64,000 bases of DNA from assembly GCA_028826165.1 (NCBI GenBank), contig JAPDFW010000059.1:695001-759000 (forward strand). The letters are read 5' to 3'. The position numbers and the translations under genes were made by a program. The notes below the pieces were generated by a model. That model saw only the letters and a program-made list of their open reading frames with translations, made no database searches and had not been told where the DNA came from. Positions 9,717 through 20,900 of the stretch are shown one piece after another. Numbering within the stretch: position 1 is the first letter of the stretch; every line of letters starts with the position of its first letter. Origin of the DNA: Anaeramoeba ignava (Eukaryota > Metamonada > Anaeramoebidae).

Positions 9717-12062
9717 ATGCAAAAACAAGATGAAACAAATAAAAAGAAATCAAATTCAAATTCAAATTCAACTTCAACTTCAACTAAAATAATAATTGGT
9801 GGAGTTGTTATTGGAATTGCTGGTTTTTGTGCTTATAAATATTTTAGTTCTAAAAATAAAACTGATTCACTTTATAATTTATATCAAGGATTTGAATTAA
9901 AGAGTTCACAAGAAAAATATGAAATATTAAAAAAAATGGGAGATATTTTAACGAAAGGTTGAAAATCTTTGTTTTAATTTTAATTACAAATTTATTTATA
10001 ATTTAATTTTATTTATTTATAAATTTATTTCAGAAAATGATCCAAAAAAATTACAACAAATTTGTGAATCAGAAACAATGAACAAATTTTACAAAATTTT
10101 AATTGAAAATATTTCCAGTTTTAATATTTCACTTCAAGAAATAATTATAGATATATTTTTAATTATATCTAAAAATGGTATCAAAAATCAAAATGAAAAA
10201 AATAAAAACAAAATTTCAAATTGAATTCAATGTTGATATTTTTTTATATTGAAAATTGATTTGATTTGATTAGCACAAAATTTAAACATGTTTATTGAAA
10301 AACAATTTGTGGATGAATTGGTTCAATTAATTTCAGAAGAAAAAATGGAAGAAACAGAAAGTAGAATTACAGAAAAAACAGCAAGAATTTTTGGAAATAT
10401 AATAAAAACAACAAAAGAGATCAAATTTGCAAATTACATTCAAGAAAAAGGAGGAGAAAAAAAACTAATGCGAGCATTTCGCAACGGAAATTTGCAAACA
10501 AAATCATCGTGTGCATATTGTTTGACTTGGTTTGCGGAACTTTTACCCGATGTGATCCAAAAATCAGCAACAATTGAATTTATGGAATCATTGTTTGAAT
10601 CATTGAAAGAAAAAGAACCAGAAAATTTAACGTATTCATTATCATTAATCAACGATTGCATTAAGCAAAACAACACGAACACGATGATGATTTTTAAAAA
10701 TGGAGGAATTGAGAAATTAATGGAATTACTTTCTAATGAAAATATTCAGGTTCAATGCAACACTAGTATGATATTGTCTAGTTTTATTGAAAATGATCCC
10801 AGTTTTGCCGATATTTTCTGTCAAAAAAACAGAGTTATTAAAATTATAACTGAAAATTTTTTCAAGCGTTATAACGGTCAAGAAAACAACAAGCGTTAAT
10901 TTATTGCGCTTCAAATTTGATTTATAGTATTGCAATGACAACACCTGAAAATCGAATAAATATTCGTGAAGATGGAGCTTTACCTTTTTTGGTCAATTCA
11001 ATTAATGGTTTTAAATCAAAAGTTTATAAAGAAGTTATTCGTGCTATTCGTGCTTGCACAATTTCTTCTAAATCTACTGATAATGCCAAATATTTTACTC
11101 AGTATAATCTTCTGAGTGAAATTGAAAAGAGGTTTGCTATTGAGGAAGATTATGAAGTTCTTTCTGATATGGCTATTATTATTGGTAATTGTGCTTTAGA
11201 TGGTAAAGAATCCAAACAAATTTTTAATTTTAATTTTAATTTCAAAATGAATTTGAATTTTAATTTTAATTTTTTAAAAATCGGAAAAAAATTTTTTATT
11301 CAATAGAACAATCAAGAGAAAAAATGTTAATTCACGGAATTTTGAAAAAATTAATCGATCTTTGTCGTTCATCTGATGAAAAAGTTCAATCAAGTTCAGT
11401 TTGCGCATTAGCTAATTGTGCAATGTCTGGTTTGAAAAAAAAAACTAATTAAATTAAATTAAATTAAAATAAATTAAAATAAATTTAAATTTAAATTTTT
11501 TAAAAGAAAAAAACCAAGAAGTTATTCGAAAAGCTAATTTATTTCCAGATATTGTAGAAGCATTACATTCTATGAATCCATATACTCGAATTGGAGCAAT
11601 ATTAATAATTCGAAATTTTGCAAGAATTGGTTCAGATTCTCAATCAGAAAATTGGAGTAAAAAAATTAATTGAAAAATTTTTTAACTGAAAAAAAAAAAA
11701 TATTTTTTCCATTTTTATTCCTCTTTTTCTTTTTCTTTTTCTTTTTCTTTTAGATTTAAATGTTGAAAAATTTCTTCGACTTGGAGTTTTAGAAAAATTA
11801 ATTTCTTTATTTAATAATTTTGATCAAACTTTAAATGATCTTGTTTCTGAAACTTTAGAATTTCTTTCAAAAAATTGTAATAATTAATTTAATTTTTAAT
11901 TTAATTTTTTAATTCAATTTTTTTAATTTAATTTTTTTAATTTAATTTTTTTAATTTAATTTTTTAATTTAATTTTTCAATTTAATTTTTTAATTTAATT
12001 TAGCAAAAATTCAAAAAAGATTACAAGAATTAATTTCACAAGAAAAATCTTTGGAAAAATGA
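9717..12062 (+). CDS. Membrane-anchored armadillo-repeat protein
   Basis: Exons 9717-9957, 10034-10177, 10274-11202, 11307-11429, 11507-11656, 11754-11876 and 12004-12062. All six introns are phase 1. The N-terminus is charged and Ser/Asn-rich, then one hydrophobic segment (KIIIGGVVIGIAGFCAYKYF, residues 24-43) predicts a membrane anchor. The rest is ARM-type helical repeats (REDGALPFLVNSI, LILAV-like helices, SSSVCALANCAMS). The layout, short N-anchor plus cytosolic ARM repeats, resembles ARMC10/ARMCX proteins of the mitochondrial surface, but that is only an analogy. Exon 3 has a frame break at about 10881-10895: one extra A in the run 10883-10886 restores a smooth ARM repeat (...QALIYCASNLI...). 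Confidence 0.8.
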
Positions 12063-12525
12063 TTAAAATTAAAACAAAAATTTTTCATTTTAATTCAATT
12101 AGTTTTTTTTTTTTTTTGAATTAAAAATTCTTTTAAATTTTAAAAGAAATAAATTCAAAAAATATTAAAAATAAAAACAAAAGAAGAAAATCGGAAAAAA
12201 TTTTTTTTGTTCTTCATCAAAAAGAAAAAGAAAAGAAAAAATCGATCAATCAAGTAAAAAAAAAAAGGAAGAAAAAAGAAAAAAAAAATTTGAATTTGAA
12301 TTTGAATTTGAATTTGAATCAAATTTTGTAAAAAAGAAAAAGAATAAAAGAAAAATGAAGTCAACTTGTTCAAAAAAAAAAAGTCCAGAATAGAAAAATA
12401 GAATCAAAGAAAGAATCAAAGAAAGAATCAAAGAATCAAATAATTATTGAATCAATGAATCAATAAAGTTCTAAAAAAAGAAAAAAAATAAGAAAAATAT
12501 GAGAAAAAGTTTTTTTTTCATTTTG
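12063..12525. other. Intergenic AT-rich region, no gene seen
   Basis: Poly-A/T stretches and a short GAATTT run near 12290-12320. Small minus-strand frames here are hydrophobic shadows with no recognisable domain. Confidence 0.6.
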
Positions 12526-13620
12526 TTATAAATGTTGTTTTAAATGTTGTTATAAATGTTATTGTTTTAAATGTTATTGTTTTAAATGTTTTTGGAATTT
12601 GTTTTTATTATAAATGTTATTTTGTTTTAAATGTTTTTGTTTTAAATGTTTTTGTTATAAATGTTTTTGTTATAAATGTTGTTTTAAATGTTTTTGGAAT
12701 TTGTTATTTTTTTTGTTTTAAATGTTATTGTTTTAAATGTTTTTGGAATTTGTTTTAAATGTTTTTGTTATTGTTATAAATGTTATTTTGTTTTAAATGT
12801 TTTTGGAATTTGTTTTTATTATAAATGTTATTTTTATAAATGTTTTTGGAATTTGTTTTTTGTTTTTGTTATTGTTTTAAATGTTTTTGTTATAAATGTT
12901 TTTGTTATAAATGTTTTTGTTATAAATGTTTTTGTTTTTGTTTTTATTTTATAAATGTTTTTGGAATTTGTTTTAAATGTTTTTGTTATTGTTTTAAATG
13001 TTTTTGGAATTTGTTTTTGTTATAAATGTTTTTGTTTTAAATGTTTTTGTTTTAAATATTTGTTTTTGTTATTGTTATTGTTTTTTTAAATGTTATTTTG
13101 TTTTTGTTTTATAAATGTTATTTTTATAAATGTTTTTGGAATTTGTTGTTTTAAATGTTTTTGTTTTTGTTATTTTTGTTATAAATGTTATTTTGTTATA
13201 AATGTTTTTGTTATTGTTTTTGTTTTTATTTTGTTATAAATGTTTTTGGAATTTGTTTTTGTTATAAATGTTATTTTGTTTTAAATGTTTTTGTTTTAAA
13301 TGTTTTTGTTTTAAATGTTTTTGTTATAAATGTTTTTATTATAAATGTTATTTTTGTTATAAATGTTTTTGTTATAAATGTTTTTGTTTTAAATGTTTTT
13401 GTTTTTATTATAAATGTTATTGTTTTAAATGTTTTTGGAATTTGTTTTTTGTTTTTGTTATTGTTTTAAATGTTTTTGTTATAAATGTTTTTGGAATTTG
13501 TTTTTGTTATAAATGTTTTAAATATTTATTTTTGTTATTGTTTTTGTTTTAAATGTTTTTGTTATTGTTATTGTTTTTGTTTTTGTTATAAATGTTATTT
13601 TGTTATAAATGTTTTTGTTC
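12526..13620. repeat. AAATGTTTTTG/TTATAAATG minisatellite
   Basis: About 1.1 kb of mixed AAATGTTTTTGTT(A/T)T units with a recurrent GGAATTTG variant. It abuts and slightly enters the 3' end of the four-pass membrane protein gene, whose stop lies inside a repeat unit. Confidence 0.85.
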
Positions 13621-14244
13621 ATTTGAAAAAATACCTCGTTTTTCTTTATCTTTTTTCAAGAACTTCAAAGCAATAATCCAAAAAATCAAAGACAAAACAG
13701 CAGCACAAATAGCGAGACCAAAAGAATAAGAAAGGGACATAATTTTAGCGTCACTCAAAGTACCATTATTATAAAGGGGCCAAAAAGCATCAGGAGAATT
13801 AAAGAGCATATCATCAACATTAGGATTTTTAAAATAATAAAGAAGAATACCAAGAGTATAAATAACAGCAGGAACCCAACCCAAAAACTTCATAAAAGCC
13901 TTTATAAGGATGCACAAAATACTGAGAATTATGCCAATAGCAAATCCAATTGTAATGTAATAACCGTTTTTGTATAACTTGTCCCAATCGCCGGAAAACG
14001 TGCTTGTCACATTCGCATTGTCTTTCATGTCAGAAAGTTTATATGTTTCATCTTCGTTACTGTCATTTACTTTTCCGCTTGTTTTCATCTGAAATGACCC
14101 TAAATACACGTCAACGTCTGTTTTTTCTCCTATTAATGTTTCTGCTTTTGCTGTTCCAAATCGCCAGTTTAATAGAAAGATCGATAAGATTGCTGCTGCT
14201 ATTGGAAAAATGAAAAGTATGCAATTTTTTATTTTAACTCCCAT
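13603..14244 (-). CDS. Four-pass membrane protein of unknown function
   Basis: Single exon, 213 aa, clearly higher in GC than its surroundings. Predicted membrane segments lie at about residues 7-24, 94-115, 118-136 and 172-195. The 70-residue loop between TM1 and TM2 is acidic and predicted extracytoplasmic. The C-terminal tail is basic (KFLKKDKEKR). This is claudin- or tetraspanin-like topology, but no diagnostic motif (no CCG, no W-GLW-C-C) is present, so no family is assigned. The last residues are encoded by the neighbouring minisatellite. Confidence 0.75.
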   Translation of the reverse strand: MGVKIKNCILFIFPIAAAILSIFLLNWRFGTAKAETLIGEKTDVDVYLGSFQMKTSGKVNDSNEDETYKLSDMKDNANVTSTFSGDWDKLYKNGYYITIGFAIGIILSILCILIKAFMKFLGWVPAVIYTLGILLYYFKNPNVDDMLFNSPDAFWPLYNNGTLSDAKIMSLSYSFGLAICAAVLSLIFWIIALKFLKKDKEKRGIFSNEQKHL

Positions 14245-14299
14245 TTAGAAATTGATCAAAAACAAACAAACAAAATGAAAAAAAATTTGAAAAGAAAAA

Positions 14300-15600
14300 A
14301 ATGATTTTCTATTTTTCATTTTTTTAATTTTTTATTTAATTTTTTATTTAATTTTTTATTTAATTTTTTATTTAATTTTTTATTTAATTGTGGTTAATTG
14401 TTTTTTTCTTTTTTAAATGGCAAACTTAATTAATTTTTTTCTTAATTAAATTAAATTTAAATTTGTTTTTTTTTAATCCGGTAATATTTAAGAAAAGATC
14501 AATTAAACAATTTGGATTAATCCTTTTTTTGGATTGATCTTAAAACGTGAATCAAAATTAAATATTAAATATTGAATTAAATATTGAATTAAATTGAATT
14601 GAATTGAATTGAATTGAATTAAATATTAAATATTAAATATTGAACTGAATTGAATTGAATTAAATTGAATTGAATTGAATTGAATATTAAATATTGAATT
14701 GAATTGAATATTAAATTAAATTGAATTGAATTAAATTGAATTGAATTGAATATTAAATATTAAATATTGAATTGAATTAAATTGAATATTGAATTGAATA
14801 TTGAATTGAATATTGAATATTAAATATTATATTGAATTAAATATTGAATTGAATTAAATATTAAATTGAATTGAATATTAAATATTAAATTGAATTGAAT
14901 TGAATTGAATTGAATTAAATATTAAATATTGAATATTGAATTGAATATTGAATATTGAATTGAATTGAATATTAAATATTGAATTGAATTGAATATTAAA
15001 TATTGAATATTGAATATTGAATATTATTAAATATTGAATTGAATTGAATTGAATTGAATTGAATTGAATTAAATATTAAATATTAAATATTGAATTGGAA
15101 TTAAATTAAATATTGAATTGAATTGGAATTGAATAATAAATATAAAATTGAATTGGAATTCGAATTGAATTGAATTGAATATTAAATATTGAATATTGAA
15201 TTGAATTGAATTGAATATTGAAATCAAAATATTAAATATTAAATATTGAATTGAATTGAATATTAAATTGAATTGGAAATTAAATATTAAATATTGAATA
15301 TTGAATTGAATTGAATTGAATTAAATATTGAATTGAATATTAAATATTGAATTGAATATTAAATATTGAATTAAATATTAAATATTGAATTGAATTGAAT
15401 ATTAAATATTGAATTGAATTGAATTGAATTGAATTAAATATTGAATTAAATATTAAATTGAATTGAATATTAAATATTAAATATTAAATATTAAATATTA
15501 AATATTGAATTGAATTGAATTGAATTGAATATTAAATATTAAATTGAATTGAATTGAATTGAATATTAAATATTGAACTGAATTAAATATCCAATTCAAA
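14300..15600. repeat. Intergenic GAATT/ATATTAAAT satellite
   Basis: Begins with ATTTTTTATTTA units (about 14325-14390), then 1 kb of GAATT and AATATTAAAT mixtures (14555-15595). It separates two minus-strand genes. No coding potential is seen. Confidence 0.85.
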
Positions 15601-15700
15601 AATTCAAGAAATTTTTTTTATTAAAAGAAGCAAGAAAAAAAAAAAAAAAGAAGAAAAATTGGGGGCATAAACCCTTTTTTTTTTGGATTTTGGATTTTGT

Positions 15701-16128
15701 TCATTTTAAAGTAGAATTAGTTGAAATAACTTCAAAAAATTTGCTAATAACATCTTGTTCATTAACAACTTCTTGGCAAAATTTTTCAGTAATTTCTTCA
15801 ACCATTTGTTTTTTAGACATTTTATTATCAGCTTTAATTTTATAAAATTGTTTTAATTGATTTAAAGTTGAAACATCTAATTGAGAAAAATCAATAACAG
15901 TTTTGTGTGTAGAAGAATATTTTGAATTAGATTTTCTTGAACTTCTTCGTTTCTTTTTTTGTTGAAAATCTCTATTTTTTGAAAATAATAATAAATATAA
16001 TAAAAATAATAAGCGTTAATTTATTTTTAATTGAATTTATTAAAAAAAAAAGAAGAATAAATATTGAAGTTGTAAAAATAAAATAAAAAAAAAAGATCAA
16101 AGCGAAAATAAAACACAAACCTGCCCAT
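15701..16128 (-). CDS. SAP30: SAP30-like Sin3-binding protein
   Basis: Exon 1 is 16128-16121 (ATGGGCAG, 8 nt) and exon 2 is 15971-15701, joined in phase 2, giving 92 aa. After a basic N-terminus (KKKRRSSRKS) the sequence DFSQLDVSTLNQLKQFYKI...MSKKQMVEEITEKF...VNEQDVISKFFEVI matches the helical pattern of the SAP30 Sin3-binding domain. SAP30 bridges Sin3 and histone deacetylase in the Rpd3/HDAC complex. The protein is a minimal version without the zinc finger of animal SAP30. It is divergent with the CEP44 homologue (about 300 bp between start codons). Earlier ATGs on this strand do not join in frame. Confidence 0.65.
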
Positions 16129-16432
16129 TTTTTTATATAAATATTAATAATAAATTTGTATTTTTTTTTATAAAGAAAATTGTGCAAAAAAAATGATTTT
16201 TTCAAATTGTTTTTGTTTTGAAAAAAAAAATAATCAAAAAATAAAAAATAAAAAAAAAATAAAAAAAAATAAAAAAAATTTTTTCAAATTAAAAAAAAAG
16301 GAAAAAGAAGAAAGAAAAGGCGAAAAAAAAGAAAAGAAGAAGAAAGAAAAATTTCCTTTTTTTGTTTTTGTTTTTGTTTTTGTTTTTGTTTTTGTTTTTT
16401 TTTTCATTTTTTTATTTTTTATTTTTTTTTTA

Positions 16433-17865
16433 ATGAATTTACTTGAAAAAGAAATTAATATTATTAAATATCCTAAACAAATAACTTTTCAACAAATTCA
16501 ATCAGGAAATCCAGAAGTATTTGTAGAAATATTAAGATATCTTGTAACAAAAGTATCAAGAACACTTCAAGAACTTTTAAAAAAAAAGAATTATAATTTT
16601 TCTCGAAATATAAATTCACAACAATTTATAACAGAAATTTTTCGTTTATCAGAAGAATTATTTGGAGAAAAATCACCTATAAATATTAAGCAATTCTTTT
16701 CACAAAATTTTCTTATTGAAAAAATTGAATTTACAGCTAAATTTATATCTTTATATCGACATAAACATAATGAATTTATTCAAGAAAAAAGAAAATTATT
16801 TGAATTAAAAAAAGATCAAAATTTAAATCAAAATTTTAATGAAACTTTAAATCAAAATTTTAATGAAACTTTTAATGAAAATTTAAATCAAAATTTAAAT
16901 CAAAATTTAAATCAAAATTTTAATGAAAATTTTAATGAAAATTTTAATCAAAATTTTAATCAAAATTTAAATCAAAATTTTAATGAAACTTTTAATGAAA
17001 CTTTTAATCAAAATGAAAAAAATATATTTCTTGCAAATTCACAAGAAAAATTCAGAAACTTTGATAATCAATTTAGAAATAATTTAAGAAATAATTTCAG
17101 AAATAATTTAAAAATGATTTAAAAAATAATTTCAAAGATGATTTAAAAAATGATTTAAAAAATGATTTAAAAAATGATTTAGAAAATGATGAACTTTATG
17201 AAACTTTTGAAAAAACAAAAGAAAAAAACAACTTAAATAATTTACAAAATATAAATGATATAAGTAATGTAAAATGGACAGAACCAGTTGTTACTCAAAT
17301 TTATGGAGATACAACTTCAAGTAGTAATTCTTCTCTTTCAAGATCTTCTAGTTTTGAAAAGCAAAATGATAATTCAAATTTTATAACTGAATTAAGTTAT
17401 CAAGAATCTCTTAATAAATTATCTGAAATGTTTCAAAAACAATTTGATCTTTTAAATCAAAAATTTGACTCTTCAGAACATCAAATTGAATCTTGTTTTA
17501 ATAAACTTAATTCTCGTGTTTCTGAAATTCATTCTGAACTTCAACATGTTAAAATTGATCTTTTATCAACTTTGAAATCAAATCGTTTTGGAAAAACAGA
17601 AGAACAACCAAATAAAAAATTAAATCAAAATCCAATTCAAAATCCAATTCAAAATCTAAATCAAAATTCAATTCAAAATTTAAATCAAAATCCAATTCAA
17701 AATTTAAATCAAAATCCAATTCAAAATTCAATTCAAAATCCAATTCAAAATCCAATTCAAAATTTAAATCAAAAAATTCCAACTCTTTCAAATAGACTTG
17801 AAAATCGTTTTAAATTTCAAAGAAAAGATTTTAATTTCAATCGTTTTCAAAATGAATTTAAATGA
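16433..17865 (+). CDS. CEP44: CEP44-domain centrosomal protein
   Basis: The start at 16433 is chosen because the upstream in-frame sequence is poly-Lys and Phe-Val repeats from AT tracts. Residues 1-120 match the CEP44 domain: KEINIIKYPKQITFQQI, PEVFVEILRYLVTKVS, LSEELFGEKSPINIKQFFS, and FISLYRHKHNE. In animals CEP44 binds microtubules at the proximal centriole and joins cartwheel-to-microtubule conversion. A tandem NQNFNETF-type region follows, then a helical C-terminal part (MFQKQFDLLNQKFDSSEHQI) ending in NQNPIQ repeats. The reading frame is broken once at the A-run 17110-17114 (one A too few); upstream and downstream frames otherwise join smoothly (NNLK-NDLKNN). Confidence 0.8.
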
Positions 17866-17945
17866 AAAAAAGAAAATATTTGAAAAAAAAAAACATTTTG
17901 CAAATTAAAAAAAAATCAATAAATGAAACAAATAATTTGTTTGAA

Positions 17946-20900
17946 TTAATCAAAATTTTCCGATTCACTTGAATCAAAAATTTTAAGAACAGATTCTCCT
18001 TTTAAAATATTTGGAATTGAAATTTGTTCCCATCCTTGACAATTAATTGAGGAATAATCTATTTTGGGTTCTTTTGTAGGAACATTATCTTTTCGAGATT
18101 TAATTTGATTCATTCTATCTTGAGAAAAGTGTTGAATATTTTCAATTTGTTCTTTTGTGATTGGTTGATTATCCAGTCTAAATTAAAATTAAAATCTAAA
18201 ATTAAAATTAAAATTAAAATTAAAATTAAAATTAAAATTAAAATTAAAATTAAAATTAAAATTAAAATTAAAATTAAAATTAAAATTAAAATTAAAATTA
18301 AAATTAAAATTAAAATTAAAATTAAATTAAAATTAAAATTAAAATTAAAAATTAAAATTAAAATTAAAATTAAAATTAAAATTAAAATTAAAATTAAAAT
18401 TAAAATTAAAATTAAAATTAAAATTAAAATTAAAATTAAAATTAAAATTAAAAATAATTAAAATTAAAATTATATTTACTTGTCAGTTGTAAAATTTGAT
18501 AATATTTGTATAATTTCAGAAACAGTTAAAGATGGACAAACATTTTGACAACCTTCTGTAAATTTTGAAAGCATAAAATTTTTCATTAAAATCACATCAG
18601 AAGCTTGTTTAGTAAAAGGAAACAAACTAAAGAATTTTAATATTTTAATTTTAAATATTTTAATTTTAAATATTTTTAAATATTTTAATTAAATATTTTT
18701 AATTATTTTAATTTTTACTTAGTTGATTTAATATTCGGGAAAAAACTATAAATTAATGGTGTAATCTCATTAATAATAAACTTAAGATTCAAACTTGAAG
18801 AAAATGTACATAACTTTCTATCATTCAAAATCATATCCAAAATTGTAATATCAAGTTGAATAAAAATTTGCTTAAATAAATAAAGAACTAAATAATTGGG
18901 AATAAAATTAGCAGCAAAAACATCAACAAGGGACTTGAAAAAATTAACAAAGCTTAAATAGGAAGAATATGGATCAAGAATAGCAATTCTTTTTGAGGAA
19001 AAAATGGGACTTGATCTTCGAGTAAAAAATATATTTTTCAATCGCGATGAGATAATATTGAGGATTGAAGAAAAAATCTCGCGATACAGCCTTATAAACA
19101 AGCCCTGCAATTGGCTGCGAAATTTGAAAAGTATCTCTGAACGATTGACCTCAAAAACTAGTGGTTGATTTTCAAAATCACTCAAAACTTCATTGGAAAA
19201 ACTTGAATCATCATCAGAAGTGACGAAATCTTGGAAAGAATTATCAGGAAGAAAATCGCCGTTAAAATTAACATTTTGGAGGAATAAGGCCTGAAGAAAA
19301 ATAACGTTTGAAAGAAGCCAAGAAAGTTGGGGGATATTATTTTGGTTTTTTTTGATTAATAATTGGAAAGATTCTATAAAAGAATCAAGTAATTTTTCAT
19401 GGGGTTGATCTTCGAAAACATTGGATTGCATGAAAAACTTGAACATTAAACAAGATGAAACTGGTAAATTGTTTGCGAATTGGGGTTGAGCAATATGGTA
19501 CAGTTGTTCCATAAGCAATTTCTGGTCGCAAACAAGCTCCATTTCCAAGAAACGTTTGCTTTGTTCGAGTGTTTTTTTTGTTTTTTCTTCGAGTTGAATT
19601 GAATACTCGCTGATCTGTTGGTTTTGAATCTTTGCTTTCTCTTCCATTTCCATTATGATTTGCAAATGGGTTGCATTTTGCTCTTCCAATCTGCGCTGTC
19701 TGTCTTTTAAAGACTTGTTTTCTTGAGCAATTGTCCTCTGACTCTGGAACGCTTGATCAATATCTTGCTGTTTTTCGCGTTCTTTGGCTTCCATTGTTTC
19801 CGTTAGAATTCGTTGCTGTTCTTTTTTGTTCTCAATTTCGTTTGTGACTTGCTTTATTTGCTCAATTAGTTCCGTGTATTTTGCATCCAAATTTTTGTAT
19901 TGCTCCTTAAAATTTTCAACCATTTTTGTTTTTGTTTCCAATTTTGCATTTAATTCTTCATTTTCTTTTTGATATTTTTTCGTTTCTTCAGAAAATTCTC
20001 CCATTTTTTGCTTCTCATTTGATAACCGTTCAATTGTTTGTGTTTTCCGTTGGTTTTCTTGCTCCAAATTTTCTATTTGTTTTTCTTTTTCTTCCATTTT
20101 GATTTGTTGTGATTCAATACTTCGCGTTTTTTCTTGTGTTTCTTTGTCTTTTTTTTCTGCTTCTTCCGTCATTTTTAAAAGTTCTTTTTTCAAACTTTCA
20201 ATTTTCTTTTTTGTTTTTTCCAGAATCTCATTTGAATTCCGAAGTTTTTGGAGCAATTCATTTGCCTTTTTTTGTTCAACTCTAATTTGGACAAAATTTT
20301 CCTTTTCCTTTTTTTCAAGAATTTCCTTCTGTTTTTTCTGCTCTTCAATTTCCTTTTTTAACGATTTTATTTTCGTTTTTTTTTCCTTGATTTTTGAGTC
20401 CAATTTTTCTTTTTGATTTTTTAAACTTGAACTTTCACTTGTTAATCTATTAATTTCCTCTTGTTTTGTTTCGTTTTCTTTATTGAAATTTGTGAATTTG
20501 CTCGTTGTTTTTTCTCCATCAAGTCTTAATTGGTTGATTTCCTTTTCCTTTTCATTAATTTGCGATTCCAATTCGGAAATTTTTGCTTTGTTTTTTTCCA
20601 CATCCTTTTCTAAATTAAAAACTTGATTTTTTTCTTTTTCAAGTTTTTTTTGCATGTTTTGATTTTCTTGCGAAATTTCTTGTGATTTTTTATCACTTTT
20701 CCGCTTTTCTTCGTTGATTTCTTTGGTTTTTTCTTCTAATAAATTGGATTTTTTTATTGATTCGTTTAATTTTGTTTGAATTTCTTGAATTTCTTGTTCT
20801 TTCAATTGAATTTGACTTTGGAATTCCTTTATTTTTTCTTCATTTTCTTTTTGGATCGTTTTTGTTTCTTTTTTCTCTTCATCATCTTTTTTTTGCAACT

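Noticed and set aside
10860-10930. An intron to explain the frame change in the armadillo gene
   Set aside because: Tried the visible donors (GTTATT, GTTATA, GTCAAG, GTTAAT) with the acceptors at 10882, 10893 and 10927. None restores frame with a reasonable intron length, whereas one added A does.
12688-13552. Cys/Phe/Val-rich frames in the 12.5-13.6 kb region
   Set aside because: Direct products of the AAATGTTTTTG minisatellite; the same peptide appears shifted in overlapping frames.
16193-16432. N-terminal extension of the CEP44 gene (poly-Lys then Phe-Val repeats)
   Set aside because: Low-complexity AT tract before a good ATG at which the CEP44 domain begins, as in homologues.
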